A stretch of 64,000 bases of DNA from Segatella hominis (GTDB lineage Bacteria > Bacteroidota > Bacteroidia > Bacteroidales > Bacteroidaceae), in assembly GCF_004535825.1 (NCBI RefSeq), contig NZ_SGVY01000012.1, forward strand, positions 21,614 through 85,613, in the 5' to 3' direction. The position numbers were made by a program, and so were the translations under genes. A model generated the notes under the pieces. It was given only the letters and a program-made list of their open reading frames with translations, did no database searches and was not told where the DNA came from. Below, piece after piece: positions 34,581 through 44,937 of the stretch; within the stretch, counting starts at the first letter, position 1, and each line of letters begins with the position of its first letter.

Positions 34581-36044
34581 ATGAAGTTACAAGAATTGCT
34601 CAAAAACATCAAACCGATCCAAATAATCGGAGATGCAGAAATCGAAGTCACAGGAGTGAACATCGACTCTCGAAAGATTAAGGATGGTCATCTCTTTGTT
34701 GCAATGAAGGGAACACAAGTAGATGGACACAAATTTATCCCAAAGGCCATTGAGCTTGGGGCTAAATCCATATTGTGTGAAGATTTACCTCAGGAACCTG
34801 TTGAAGGGGTTACCTATATTCAAGTAGCTTCTACAGAAGATGCAGTCGGAAAAGCTGCTACCATCTTCTATGGCGACCCATCCAGAAAATTGAAACTTGT
34901 AGGTGTCACCGGTACAAACGGAAAGACGACCATCGCCACCTTATTATATAATATGTTCAGAAAGTTCGGTCATAAATGCGGTCTTCTTTCTACAGTATGC
35001 AACTATATTGAAGACGAGGCAATACCAGCAGACCACACCACACCTGACCCGATAGAACTGAATGAACTTCTTGGGAAAATGGTAGAGGCAGGATGCGAAT
35101 ATGCATTCATGGAATGTTCTTCTCATGCTATTGCACAAAAGCGTATCGGCGGTTTGAATTTCGCAGGCGGTATCTTTACCAATCTGACCCGTGACCATCT
35201 CGACTATCACAAGACATTCGAGAACTACCGTAATGCCAAGAAAGCATTCTTCGATGGTCTTCCAAAGACAGCTTTCGCCATTACGAATGCTGACGACAAG
35301 AACGGCATGATTATGGTACAGAACTGCAAGGCAACTATCAAAACCTACTCTACCAGAAGCATGGCAGACTTCAAGGCAAGAATTCTGGAATGCCATTTCG
35401 GAGGTATGTATCTTGAGGTAGATGGCAGAGAAGTTGGGGTGCAGTTTATTGGCAAATTCAACGTAAGCAACCTGCTTGCCGTATATGGCGCAGCCATTAT
35501 GCTGGGAAAACAGCCAGAAGATATACTCGTAGTAATGAGCACTTTGCATAGTGTCAACGGTCGTTTGGAACCAATCCAATCACCAGAAGGCTATACCGCA
35601 ATCGTTGACTATGCACATACTCCAGACGCATTGGAGAATGTGCTCAATGCTATCCACGAGGTACTGGACGGCAAGGGAGGTGAAGTCATCACCGTATGCG
35701 GAGCTGGCGGTAACCGAGACAAGGGTAAGCGTCCTCTCATGGCACAGGAGGCAGTAAAGCAGAGCGACAAAGTGATCATCACCAGTGACAATCCACGTTT
35801 CGAGGAGCCACAGGACATCATCAACGATATGCTTGCAGGTCTGAATGCGCAACAGATGAAGAAAGTCATTAGCATTGTAGATCGCAAGGAAGCGATTCGT
35901 ACAGCTTGCATGATGGCCAAGAAGGGCGATGTAATCCTCGTTGCAGGAAAGGGTCACGAAGATTATCAGGAAATTAAGGGCGTAAAGCATCATTTCGATG
36001 ATAAGGAAGTAATACGTGATATATTTGGAATCAGCCAAAAATAA
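34581..36044 (+). CDS. murE: UDP-MurNAc-L-Ala-D-Glu--meso-diaminopimelate ligase
   Basis: 487 residues. Mur ligase adding the third stem-peptide residue. ATP loop [15 protein letters not shown]; carbamoyl-lysine region; the DNPR motif in [11 protein letters not shown] marks specificity for meso-diaminopimelate. It is preceded by a 120-bp gap, the largest between ftsI and ftsW, which may hold an internal promoter or processing site. Confidence 0.96.
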   Translation: MKLQELLKNIKPIQIIGDAEIEVTGVNIDSRKIKDGHLFVAMKGTQVDGHKFIPKAIELGAKSILCEDLPQEPVEGVTYIQVASTEDAVGKAATIFYGDPSRKLKLVGVTGTNGKTTIATLLYNMFRKFGHKCGLLSTVCNYIEDEAIPADHTTPDPIELNELLGKMVEAGCEYAFMECSSHAIAQKRIGGLNFAGGIFTNLTRDHLDYHKTFENYRNAKKAFFDGLPKTAFAITNADDKNGMIMVQNCKATIKTYSTRSMADFKARILECHFGGMYLEVDGREVGVQFIGKFNVSNLLAVYGAAIMLGKQPEDILVVMSTLHSVNGRLEPIQSPEGYTAIVDYAHTPDALENVLNAIHEVLDGKGGEVITVCGAGGNRDKGKRPLMAQEAVKQSDKVIITSDNPRFEEPQDIINDMLAGLNAQQMKKVISIVDRKEAIRTACMMAKKGDVILVAGKGHEDYQEIKGVKHHFDDKEVIRDIFGISQK

Positions 36045-36093
36045 TCTGAGGAATCAAATAGAAAAGAAGAAACTTTAAAAGAAAAATAAGAAA

Positions 36094-37362
36094 ATGTTAT
36101 ACTATCTCTTTAGATTTCTGGAGCAATGGGGTATCTCTGGCTCTCACATGTGGGGATACATTTCATTCCGCGCGCTGCTGGCTCTGATTGTATCATTGAT
36201 CATCTCTGCCTGGTTTGGCGAAAAGTTCATCAAGTTCCTCAAGAGTAAGCAAATCACAGAAACACAGCGTGATGCGAGCATTGACCCATTCGGAGTCAAG
36301 AAAATCGGTGTTCCTTCCATGGGAGGTGTCATCATCATCATGGCCATTCTGATTCCTGTGATTCTGTTGGGCCGTCTGCGCAACATCTATCTCATCCTGA
36401 TGATTATTACCACCGTCTGGTTGGGATTCCTTGGAGGCATGGATGATTTCATCAAGATTTTCAAGAAAGACAAGGAAGGATTAAAAGGAAGATATAAAAT
36501 CGTAGGTCAGGTAGGTATTGGACTTATCGTTGGACTTGTGCTATGGGCTTCTCCGGATGTGAAGATGAACGAAAACTTAGCCATTGAGCGTCAGGGACAG
36601 GAAACCGTGGTCAAGCATCGTACAGAAGCTACAAAATCTCTGAAGACTACCATTCCTTTCATCAAGGGGCACAACCTGGACTATTCCAACATCACAAGTT
36701 TCTGTGGTAAATACAAGACTGCTGCCGGTTGGATACTGTTCGTCATCATGACTATTTTCGTGGTTACAGCCGTTTCAAATGGCGCCAACCTCAATGACGG
36801 AATGGATGGTATGTGTGCAGGAAATTCAGCAATTATAGGTGTGGCATTAGGCATTTTGGCATACGTTTCGTCACATATCCAATTTGCCGCCTACCTCAAC
36901 ATCATGTATATTCCGGGTTCAGAGGAACTGGTAGTTTTCTTCTGCGCATTCATTGGAGCGCTCATCGGTTTCCTATGGTACAACGCCTACCCTGCTCAAG
37001 TATTCATGGGCGATACCGGTTCGCTGACCATCGGTGGAATTATCGCTGTAGGTGCCATCATCATCCACAAGGAATTGATGTTACCTATCCTCTGCGGTAT
37101 CTTCTTTGTAGAAAGTCTGAGTGTTATCGTTCAGGTATATTACTACAAGCTCGGAAAGCGAAAAGGAGTAAAACAACGCATCTTCAAGCGCACTCCTATA
37201 CACGACAACTTCCGTACGCAGGAAAGCCAACTGGACCCAGAATGCAAGTATCTTCTCAAGAAGCCAAAGGGTGCATTCCATGAGTCTAAGATTACGATCC
37301 GCTTCTGGATTGTTACCATTATTCTGGCCGCATTGACCATCATAACTCTGAAGATTAGATAA
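36094..37362 (+). CDS. mraY: Phospho-MurNAc-pentapeptide transferase
   Basis: 422 residues, polytopic membrane enzyme making lipid I from undecaprenyl phosphate. Active-site blocks: GGMDDFIKIFKKDKEGL (Asp pair), NGANLNDGMDGM and GDTGSLTIGG, then the His-containing IFKRTPIHDNF. It is longer than the ~360-residue proteobacterial form because of an insertion with charged residues after the fourth TM (MNENLAIERQGQETVVKHR), as in other Bacteroidota. Confidence 0.96.
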   Translation: MLYYLFRFLEQWGISGSHMWGYISFRALLALIVSLIISAWFGEKFIKFLKSKQITETQRDASIDPFGVKKIGVPSMGGVIIIMAILIPVILLGRLRNIYLILMIITTVWLGFLGGMDDFIKIFKKDKEGLKGRYKIVGQVGIGLIVGLVLWASPDVKMNENLAIERQGQETVVKHRTEATKSLKTTIPFIKGHNLDYSNITSFCGKYKTAAGWILFVIMTIFVVTAVSNGANLNDGMDGMCAGNSAIIGVALGILAYVSSHIQFAAYLNIMYIPGSEELVVFFCAFIGALIGFLWYNAYPAQVFMGDTGSLTIGGIIAVGAIIIHKELMLPILCGIFFVESLSVIVQVYYYKLGKRKGVKQRIFKRTPIHDNFRTQESQLDPECKYLLKKPKGAFHESKITIRFWIVTIILAALTIITLKIR

Positions 37363-37397
37363 ACTGGCAGTAATTGTCAGACATATAAAATAACAAT

Positions 37398-38726
37398 ATG
37401 AAAAAAATTGTAATTTTAGGAGCCGGCGAAAGCGGTGCAGGTGCAGCCGTGCTGGCAAAGAAGGAAGGTTTCGAGGTTTTCGTCTCTGATATGTCAAAAA
37501 TCAAAGACAACTATAAGAAACTGATGGATGACCACAATATCGAATGGGAAGAAGGTCATCATACGGAAGAGAAAATTCTGGATGCCGATGAAGTTATCAA
37601 GAGTCCTGGTATTCCTAAGGAAGCACCTATGATTCAGAAGTTGATAGCTAAAGGCACACCTATCATCAGTGAAATCGAATTTGCTGGCAGATATACAGAT
37701 GCTAAGATGATCTGCATCACAGGTAGTAACGGTAAGACCACAACTACTTCTCTGATATATCATATCATCAAATCGGCTGGCTATGACGTAGGTTTAGCTG
37801 GCAATATCGGCAAAAGTCTTGCATTACAGGTTGCAGAAACTCCTCATCAATACTATGTCATTGAGCTGAGCAGTTTCCAATTAGACAATATGTATCAGTT
37901 CAGAGCTAACGTAGCTATCTTGCTGAACATTACTCCAGACCACCTGGACCGCTACGATTTCTGCATGCAGAACTATACTGATGCCAAGATGCGCATCACA
38001 CAGAATCAGACTGAGGAAGATAGTTTCATCTACTGGAACGACGATCCTATCGTGAAAAAAGAATTAGAGAAATACAACCTCAAGTCACATCTTTGTGCAT
38101 TTGCAGAGAACAAAGAAGAAGGAACTGTTGGCTACATAGAGAATGGCAAGTACATACTCGATTTTCCACAGGCATTTGAAATGCCACAGGCAGACATGAG
38201 CCTCAGCGGAAAGCATAACATCTACAACAGTCTGGCTGCAGGTCTGGCTTGCAACATTGTAGGCATCAGCAAAGAAATCCTCCATAAGGGATTAAGCGAC
38301 TTCCCTGGCGTGGAGCATCGTCTGGAAAAAGTAGGAAAGTTTGATGGTGTATATTATGTCAACGATTCCAAGGCGACAAACGTGGATGCATGCTGGTATG
38401 CACTTGAAAGTATGACAACTCCTACTATTCTTATCATTGGAGGTAAGGACAAAGGTAACGATTACAATCAAATAAAAGACCTGGTAAAACAGAAGTGTGC
38501 CGGCATCGTATATCTCGGAGCAGACAACCAGAAGTTACACGATAATTTTGACGAGCTGGGTATTCCTGTACGTGACACCCATAGCATGAAGGACTGTGTA
38601 GCTGCCTGCAAAGAACTTGCTAAGCCTGGCGATACCGTTTTACTGAGTCCTTGTTGTGCAAGTTTTGATCTGTTCAAGAACATGGAAGATCGAGGCGAGC
38701 AATTCAAGACTTTAGTCAGATTATAA
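37398..38726 (+). CDS. murD: UDP-MurNAc-L-alanine--D-glutamate ligase
   Basis: 442 residues. N-terminal Rossmann-like ILGAGESGAGAA, ATP loop ITGSNGKTTTTSLI, EHRLEKV region and DSKATN motif typical of MurD. It adds D-Glu to UDP-MurNAc-L-Ala in the cytoplasm. Lies between mraY (35 bp) and ftsW (20 bp). Confidence 0.96.
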   Translation: MKKIVILGAGESGAGAAVLAKKEGFEVFVSDMSKIKDNYKKLMDDHNIEWEEGHHTEEKILDADEVIKSPGIPKEAPMIQKLIAKGTPIISEIEFAGRYTDAKMICITGSNGKTTTTSLIYHIIKSAGYDVGLAGNIGKSLALQVAETPHQYYVIELSSFQLDNMYQFRANVAILLNITPDHLDRYDFCMQNYTDAKMRITQNQTEEDSFIYWNDDPIVKKELEKYNLKSHLCAFAENKEEGTVGYIENGKYILDFPQAFEMPQADMSLSGKHNIYNSLAAGLACNIVGISKEILHKGLSDFPGVEHRLEKVGKFDGVYYVNDSKATNVDACWYALESMTTPTILIIGGKDKGNDYNQIKDLVKQKCAGIVYLGADNQKLHDNFDELGIPVRDTHSMKDCVAACKELAKPGDTVLLSPCCASFDLFKNMEDRGEQFKTLVRL

Positions 38727-38746
38727 TAAAGATAGGAAATAATCAA

Positions 38747-40015
38747 ATGAACAAGAAAATAGGCAACATATTTAAAGGAGACAAGGTAATATGGATGGTG
38801 TTTTTCTTCCTTTGCATGATTAGCATTATTGAGGTATATTCTGCCTCAAGTTCGCTAACATACAAAAGCGGCAATTACATGAAGCCTGTCATCCGACATA
38901 TAGGATTCATCATCTTTGGAATCTTCACCATGATTTGCATGCTCAAAGTAAAATGCAAGTACTTCAAGATTGCCACTCCATTCATGCTTGCCATTTCTTT
39001 AATCATGCTGATTTGGGTATTGATAGCCGGTCAGGCTACCAATGGTGCATCAAGGTGGGTAAACTTCATTGGTTTCCAATTTCAGCCTTCCGAATTTGCT
39101 AAGGGAGCAGTTATTCTGGCCGTGGCTCAGATTCTCAGTGCCATGCAGACAGAGAATGGCGCCGACAAACGCGCACTCAAGTATATTATCGTTGCATCAT
39201 CCATTTTCATCCTACTGATTGGTCTTGAGAACTTATCCACAGCCATGCTGCTATGTCTCACCATCTTTTTCATGATGATCATCGGAAGAATTCCTAAGGC
39301 ACAACTCGGAAAACTATTGGGATTAGCCATAGCATCTGGAGCGATAGTAATTGCAACTGTGATGCTTGTAGGAAAAGACAAGAATCAGTCAACAGGTGAC
39401 AATACGCTTACAGAGAATATCAAGAAAGAGGAAAAAGAACCTGGCTCCATCGAAAAGCTATTCCATAGAGCAGATACGTGGAAGTCGCGAATAGACAAAT
39501 TCCTGAACCACAAAGATGTTGCTCCAGAAGATGTTGACTTGGATAAAGACGCACAGGTTGCTCATGCAAACATAGCCATAGCCTCATCCAACATCGTGGG
39601 CAAAGGACCAGGCAACTCGGTTGAGCGAGACTTCCTGTCACAAGCCTTCTCCGACTTCATCTACGCCATCATCATAGAAGAGATGGGAATAACCGGAGCC
39701 GTATTTGTGGTCTTCCTATACATTATATTATTATATAGAGTAGGAAGTATAGCCAACAGATGTGAGAACAACTTTCCTGCATTTCTCGCCATGGGACTTG
39801 CCATACTGCTCGTCACTCAGGCATTGTTCAATATGCTCGTAGCAGTAGGTTTAGCACCAGTTACCGGTCAGCCGCTTCCACTCATCAGTAGAGGTGGAAC
39901 TTCCACCGTCATCAACTGTCTATATGTTGGAATCATATTGAGTATCAGTAGAAGTGCCAAGAAAAAAGACGAGTGCAATACAGAAGCAAATACATCAAAA
40001 TTGGCTACTGCATAA
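38747..40015 (+). CDS. ftsW: Septal peptidoglycan glycosyltransferase FtsW (SEDS)
   Basis: 422 residues, about ten TM segments. SEDS landmarks: SRWVNFIGFQFQPSEFAKG and the C-terminal TGQPLPLISRGGTS. A loop of ~80 charged residues (about 215-285) is the large periplasmic loop with the catalytic Asp region. It polymerises lipid II with FtsI at the septum. A weak hairpin (40021-40037) follows it. Confidence 0.95.
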   Translation: MNKKIGNIFKGDKVIWMVFFFLCMISIIEVYSASSSLTYKSGNYMKPVIRHIGFIIFGIFTMICMLKVKCKYFKIATPFMLAISLIMLIWVLIAGQATNGASRWVNFIGFQFQPSEFAKGAVILAVAQILSAMQTENGADKRALKYIIVASSIFILLIGLENLSTAMLLCLTIFFMMIIGRIPKAQLGKLLGLAIASGAIVIATVMLVGKDKNQSTGDNTLTENIKKEEKEPGSIEKLFHRADTWKSRIDKFLNHKDVAPEDVDLDKDAQVAHANIAIASSNIVGKGPGNSVERDFLSQAFSDFIYAIIIEEMGITGAVFVVFLYIILLYRVGSIANRCENNFPAFLAMGLAILLVTQALFNMLVAVGLAPVTGQPLPLISRGGTSTVINCLYVGIILSISRSAKKKDECNTEANTSKLATA

Positions 40016-40066
40016 AAAAACACTATAAAAAATAGTGAAAAATGTAGAATTGTTGATTTTTTTATT

Positions 40067-40074
40067 TATCTTTG
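40067..40074 (+). promoter_or_regulatory. Internal -7 promoter element before murG
   Basis: TATCTTTG then C, 20 bp before ATG 40094 in the 78-bp ftsW-murG gap. Suggests that murG-murC-ftsQ-ftsA-ftsZ can also be transcribed separately. No good -33 is evident. Confidence 0.45.
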
Positions 40075-40093
40075 CGTAATAAATTAGAAAATT

Positions 40094-41200
40094 ATGAATA
40101 ATGAACTGAGAATTATAATAAGTGGAGGTGGAACTGGAGGACATATTTTCCCAGCTGTATCCATCGCCAATGCCATCAAGGCCAAATACCCTGAAGCAAA
40201 GATTTTATTTGTTGGAGCATTAGGCAGAATGGAAATGCAACGTGTTCCTGCTGCCGGATATGAGATTAAGGGATTACCTATCTGCGGCTTTGATCGTAAG
40301 CATCTGTTCAAGAATATTGCCGTGCTCTTCAAAATATGGAAAAGCCAAAGAATGGCAAAGAAAATCATCAACGACTTCAAGCCAATGGCTGCAGTCGGTG
40401 TTGGTGGTTATGCCAGCGGCCCTACTCTTAACGTATGTGCAAGCAAGGGTATACCTTGTTTAATTCAGGAACAGAATTCATATGCAGGAGTAACCAACAA
40501 GTTACTCGCAAAGAAAGCTGACAGAATTTGTGTGGCATACGAAGGAATGGAACGTTTCTTCCCTGCTGACAAGATCAGCATGACAGGAAACCCTGTACGC
40601 CAAAACGTATTGGAGACTACTGTTACGGTGGAAGAAGCAAGAAAACAATTCGGACTTGCACCTGAAAAGAAAACCATTCTTCTGGTAGGTGGTAGTCTCG
40701 GAGCAAGAACCATCAATGAAAGCGTATTGCAAAACTTGGATAAAATTGCCAAAAGTGATATCCAGTTTATCTGGCAAACAGGTAAGTATTACAAGGCATC
40801 CATCGCTGAACAGATGAAAGGCAAGGAATTGCCAAATCTCAAAATCATGGATTTTATCAGCGACATGGGAGCGGCATACAAAGCTGCTGACTTAGTTATC
40901 AGTAGAGCTGGTGCCAGCAGTATCAGCGAATTCTGTCTTATAGGCAAACCTGTCATTCTGGTTCCAAGCCCTAATGTAGCAGAAGATCACCAAACGAAGA
41001 ATGCCATGGCACTGGTAAATAAAGATGCAGCCATCTATGTAAAAGACTGCGAAGCACCTGGCATACTTATCGACAAGGCTATCAATACAGTCACAGATAT
41101 TCAGAAATTAAACTCACTCAGTGAGAATATTAAAAAATTAGGTTTAAAGAACTCTGCCGACGTCATTGCCGACGAAGTTGTAAAATTAGCAAGAAAGTAA
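40094..41200 (+). CDS. murG: UDP-GlcNAc--lipid I GlcNAc transferase
   Basis: 368 residues, GT28. It makes lipid II on the inner face of the membrane. Blocks: SGGGTGGHIFPA (G-loop 1), GVGGYASGP, LIQEQNSYAG and, in the C-domain, VISRAGASSISEF. Its stop shares a base with the murC start (TAATG). Confidence 0.97.
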   Translation: MNNELRIIISGGGTGGHIFPAVSIANAIKAKYPEAKILFVGALGRMEMQRVPAAGYEIKGLPICGFDRKHLFKNIAVLFKIWKSQRMAKKIINDFKPMAAVGVGGYASGPTLNVCASKGIPCLIQEQNSYAGVTNKLLAKKADRICVAYEGMERFFPADKISMTGNPVRQNVLETTVTVEEARKQFGLAPEKKTILLVGGSLGARTINESVLQNLDKIAKSDIQFIWQTGKYYKASIAEQMKGKELPNLKIMDFISDMGAAYKAADLVISRAGASSISEFCLIGKPVILVPSPNVAEDHQTKNAMALVNKDAAIYVKDCEAPGILIDKAINTVTDIQKLNSLSENIKKLGLKNSADVIADEVVKLARK

Positions 41201-42576
41201 TGGAACTGAAAGATATTAAAGCAGTATATTTCGTAGGAGCTGGCGGTATAGGCATGAGCGCTATCGCAAGATATTTCCTCAACAAAAAGTTGGTTGTTGC
41301 TGGTTACGACAAGACCCCTTCTCACCTTACACATGATTTGGAAAAAGAAGGCATGCTCATCCATTATGAGGAGAATACAGACCTGATACCAGAGGCTTGC
41401 AAGGATCCAAAAACAACATTGGTCATCTTTACTCCAGCCATCCCAGCAGAGCACAAGGAACTTGTGTATTTCCATGAGAATGGATTTACCATCGAAAAAC
41501 GTGCACAGGTATTAGGTACTTTGACTCGCACACATAAGGGTTTGTGCGTAGCAGGAACTCATGGTAAGACTTCAACATCAACCATGTGTGCCCACATCAT
41601 GCATCAGAGTCATATAGACTGTAACGCTTTCTTGGGCGGTATTTCTAAAAATTACGGCACCAACTACATACTTTCCGACAAGAGCGACTATGTAGTCATA
41701 GAAGCTGATGAATTCGATCGCAGTTTCCATTGGTTGCGTCCTTGGATGAGCGTAATTACTGCAACAGACCCAGACCATCTGGACATCTATGGAACAAAAG
41801 AAGCATATCTGGAAAGTTTCCGTCATTATACAGAACTTATCCAACCAGGAGGTGCACTCATCATCCATAAGAATCTGGAAATGAAACAGAACGTACAGGA
41901 TGGAGTTAGAATCTACGAGTACAGTCTTCATGAAGGAGATTTCCACGCAGAAAACATCAAGATAGAGAATGGCGAAATCACATTTGACTTCATTTCTCCT
42001 ATCGAAAATGTAGAGAACGTAGAACTCGGTCAGCCTGTGCCAATCAACATCGAAAATGGTATTGCCGCAATGGCAATGGCACAATTGAATGGTTGCAAGG
42101 CAGAAGAACTCAGACAAGGAATGAAGACATACGAAGGCGTAGAAAGACGCTTTGATTTCAAAATCAAAGATGCCAAGCACGTATTCCTATCAGACTATGC
42201 CCATCATCCAAAAGAAATCTACCAGAGTGTAAAGAGCATCAGAGAGCTGTATAAGACACGAAAGATTACTGCAATCTTCCAGCCTCATCTTTATACCAGA
42301 ACACGAGATTTCTACAAGGATTTTGCAGAAAGCCTGAGCATGCTTGATGAAGTAATCCTGTGTGACATTTATCCAGCAAGAGAGGCTCCGATACCAGGAG
42401 TGACCTCAAAGCTCATCTACGACAATCTCAAGCCAGGAGTAGAAAAGAGCATGATACACAAAGAAGATGTACTGGATCTTGTAAAAAGTAGAGATTTCGA
42501 TGTTCTTATCGTATTGGGAGCTGGCGACTTGGACAACTACGTTCCGCAAATGACAGAAATTCTTAAGCAGAAATAA
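41200..42576 (+). CDS. murC: UDP-MurNAc--L-alanine ligase
   Basis: 458 residues. N-terminal UDP-binding VGAGGIGMSAIARYF, ATP loop VAGTHGKTSTSTM, SDYAHHP block and FQPHLYTRTRDF in the C-domain. It adds the first stem-peptide residue. Translationally coupled to both murG and ftsQ by 1-bp TAATG junctions. Confidence 0.97.
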   Translation: MELKDIKAVYFVGAGGIGMSAIARYFLNKKLVVAGYDKTPSHLTHDLEKEGMLIHYEENTDLIPEACKDPKTTLVIFTPAIPAEHKELVYFHENGFTIEKRAQVLGTLTRTHKGLCVAGTHGKTSTSTMCAHIMHQSHIDCNAFLGGISKNYGTNYILSDKSDYVVIEADEFDRSFHWLRPWMSVITATDPDHLDIYGTKEAYLESFRHYTELIQPGGALIIHKNLEMKQNVQDGVRIYEYSLHEGDFHAENIKIENGEITFDFISPIENVENVELGQPVPINIENGIAAMAMAQLNGCKAEELRQGMKTYEGVERRFDFKIKDAKHVFLSDYAHHPKEIYQSVKSIRELYKTRKITAIFQPHLYTRTRDFYKDFAESLSMLDEVILCDIYPAREAPIPGVTSKLIYDNLKPGVEKSMIHKEDVLDLVKSRDFDVLIVLGAGDLDNYVPQMTEILKQK

Positions 42577-43373
42577 TGCGCATCAACTGGAAGAAAACGA
42601 TTATCATCACACTGGATTTCGCCATAGGTATATATCTGGTGTTTGCATTCACCAAGCTGAACAAGCCTGATGAATCAAACTTAATATGCACCAAGGTAAA
42701 CATCAACATACAAGATGAGATGACCAATGGCTTTCTTGATGCAAAAGAAATAAAAAAGAGACTGAAAGCAAAAAAGATCTATCCTTTAGAGAAACCTTTG
42801 AACAAGATTAGTACTCGCCATATAGAGGAGACTCTGATGCAAAGTCCTTTCGTCAAATCTGCCGAATGCTACAAGACTCAAGACGGTCTCGTTGATATCA
42901 ACCTTACTCAACGCATGCCGATCGTAAGAATCAAGAGCATCAATAATGAAGACTATTATGTAGATGACCATTATCAGATTATGCCCAACACCAAATACAC
43001 CAGCGATATGATTATCGCCACGGGCTACATCAATAAATGGTATGCTCAAAAATATGTCTCGTTATTAAGCAAGGCATTGATGACTAACGAGCTGTGGAGA
43101 AATCAAATAGAACAAATTAACGTTCTACAAGATAAAGGAATAGAACTTGTTCCTCGAGTAGGAAACCATGTCGTCTATCTGGGCAATCTTCCAGAAGCAA
43201 ACGCTGTGGAAAAACGGGAGAAAGACATTCAAGACTTCGTAAACCGAAAGATGTCACGCTTGGAAAATTTCTACAAATATGGACTATCCAAAGCTGGTTG
43301 GAACAAATACTCATATATCAATCTGGAATTTGACAACCAGATTATTTGCAAAAAGCATAATAGCAACAGCTAG
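42576..43373 (+). CDS. ftsQ: Cell division protein FtsQ
   Basis: 265 residues. N-terminal TM about 7-24 (TIIITLDFAIGIYLVFAF), then a periplasmic region with a POTRA-like part (GFLDAKEIKKRLKAKKIYP, RHIEETLMQSPFVKSAECYKT) and a beta domain. Position between murC and ftsA supports FtsQ, the divisome partner of FtsL. Sequence divergence is normal for the family. Confidence 0.9.
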   Translation: MRINWKKTIIITLDFAIGIYLVFAFTKLNKPDESNLICTKVNINIQDEMTNGFLDAKEIKKRLKAKKIYPLEKPLNKISTRHIEETLMQSPFVKSAECYKTQDGLVDINLTQRMPIVRIKSINNEDYYVDDHYQIMPNTKYTSDMIIATGYINKWYAQKYVSLLSKALMTNELWRNQIEQINVLQDKGIELVPRVGNHVVYLGNLPEANAVEKREKDIQDFVNRKMSRLENFYKYGLSKAGWNKYSYINLEFDNQIICKKHNSNS

Positions 43374-43421
43374 TATAAATAGCTAATAAAAATAAAAAGA
43401 ATCAGATAATATATAAAGACT

Positions 43422-44864
43422 ATGCCAAAGGAATTTATAGTAGCAATAGAGCTAGGGTCATCCAAGATGACGGGTATAGCAGGCCAGAAGAATTTAGATG
43501 GCAGCATCACTGTACTAGCACTCGTGGAGGAAGACTCGTCTTCTTGCATCAGAAAAGGTGTCATCTATAACATAGACAAGACTTGCCAGAGCTTGACTAA
43601 CATCATAAATAAATTGAAAACAATTCTCAAGCAAGACATTTCTCAGGTCTATGTCGGCGTAGGAGGAAGATCTATCAAGAGCGTCAAGAACATAATTGTA
43701 AAAGATTTACCTACCGCAACCATCATAACTCAGGAAATGATTAATGAGCTGATGGATATCAACCGCAACATGACATATCCTGATCAGGAGATTTTGGATG
43801 CTGCGACACAGGAATATAAGATAGATAACCAATATCAGATAGATCCTGTCGGCATACAATGCAATCACCTGGAAGGTATTTTCCTCAATATCTTGTGGAA
43901 AAAGAATTTCTACAACAATATTTACGCTTGTTTTGAGAAAGCCAACATTCCGATAGCAGAAATGTACTTGGCACCTCTCGCCTTGGCAGACAGCGTATTG
44001 ACAGACTCTGAGAAGAGAGCTGGCTGCGCGTTGATAGATTTGGGTGCTGACACGACGACGGTATCTGTATATTACAAAAATATTCTTCGCCATCTGTCAG
44101 TCATTCCACTTGGCGGTAATAATATCACCAAGGATTTGACATGTCTTCAGATAGAAGAGCAAGAGGCTGAGAAAATGAAATTGAAATATGCTAAGGCATA
44201 TACAGACATCAAGAATATCGACCCAACTCTCAACTATTCTATTGACAAGGACAGAGTAGTAGAGAGCAAAAAGTTTATAGAAATTGTTGAAGCCAGAGTA
44301 GAGGAAATCGTTGAAAATGCCTGGTATCAAGTCCCTATAGAATTTGCAGACAAACTTTTGGGAGGTATTATCCTTACGGGTGGCGGAAGCAATATGCCTG
44401 AAATAGAGAAGGTATTCAGAAACCACACCAATACTCCTAAGATTAGATTTGCTAAGTTTGTTACCCAAACCGTAAAAGCGAAAGATGCAAAGATCAACAA
44501 CCACGATGGTACCATGAATACCATTCTGGGACTTCTTGCCAAGGGTGACATGAACTGCAGTGGGGATGAAATCAGCAACGATTTGTTCACCAATAACATA
44601 GAACGACCTCTTACCGCAGACAGTACACCAAAGGTTTCTCGCAACCCTAATGAAACTGCAGGAACAGGAGTTGTACCTACTCCTGCTCAAAAACGTGAAG
44701 AGGAGTTGAGAAAGAAGAAAGAGGAAGAAGAAAGACTGGCTAAAATCGCAGAAGAGGAAGAAAAAGAGCGCGAAGAGAAAAAGCGCAAAGAAAACAGTTT
44801 CCTCCATAAAGGATTCAGAAAGCTCAAGGATTTCTTCCTGGATACAATCTCTGAAGAAGAATAA
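43422..44864 (+). CDS. ftsA: Cell division protein FtsA
   Basis: 480 residues, actin-like ATPase tethering FtsZ to the membrane. ATPase blocks: VAIELGSSKMTGIAG (phosphate 1), CALIDLGADTTTVSVY (phosphate 2) and GIILTGGGSNMPEIE (adenosine). The C-terminus has a long charged Lys/Glu linker and an amphipathic end (HKGFRKLKDFFLDTISEEE), likely the membrane helix. Confidence 0.95.
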   Translation: MPKEFIVAIELGSSKMTGIAGQKNLDGSITVLALVEEDSSSCIRKGVIYNIDKTCQSLTNIINKLKTILKQDISQVYVGVGGRSIKSVKNIIVKDLPTATIITQEMINELMDINRNMTYPDQEILDAATQEYKIDNQYQIDPVGIQCNHLEGIFLNILWKKNFYNNIYACFEKANIPIAEMYLAPLALADSVLTDSEKRAGCALIDLGADTTTVSVYYKNILRHLSVIPLGGNNITKDLTCLQIEEQEAEKMKLKYAKAYTDIKNIDPTLNYSIDKDRVVESKKFIEIVEARVEEIVENAWYQVPIEFADKLLGGIILTGGGSNMPEIEKVFRNHTNTPKIRFAKFVTQTVKAKDAKINNHDGTMNTILGLLAKGDMNCSGDEISNDLFTNNIERPLTADSTPKVSRNPNETAGTGVVPTPAQKREEELRKKKEEEERLAKIAEEEEKEREEKKRKENSFLHKGFRKLKDFFLDTISEEE

Positions 44865-44937
44865 AATGCTCGAATAGTAGGGTAAACTCTCTAAAAATGG
44901 ACTATAATTAGGATAAACTCTAAAGAATATAAAGATT

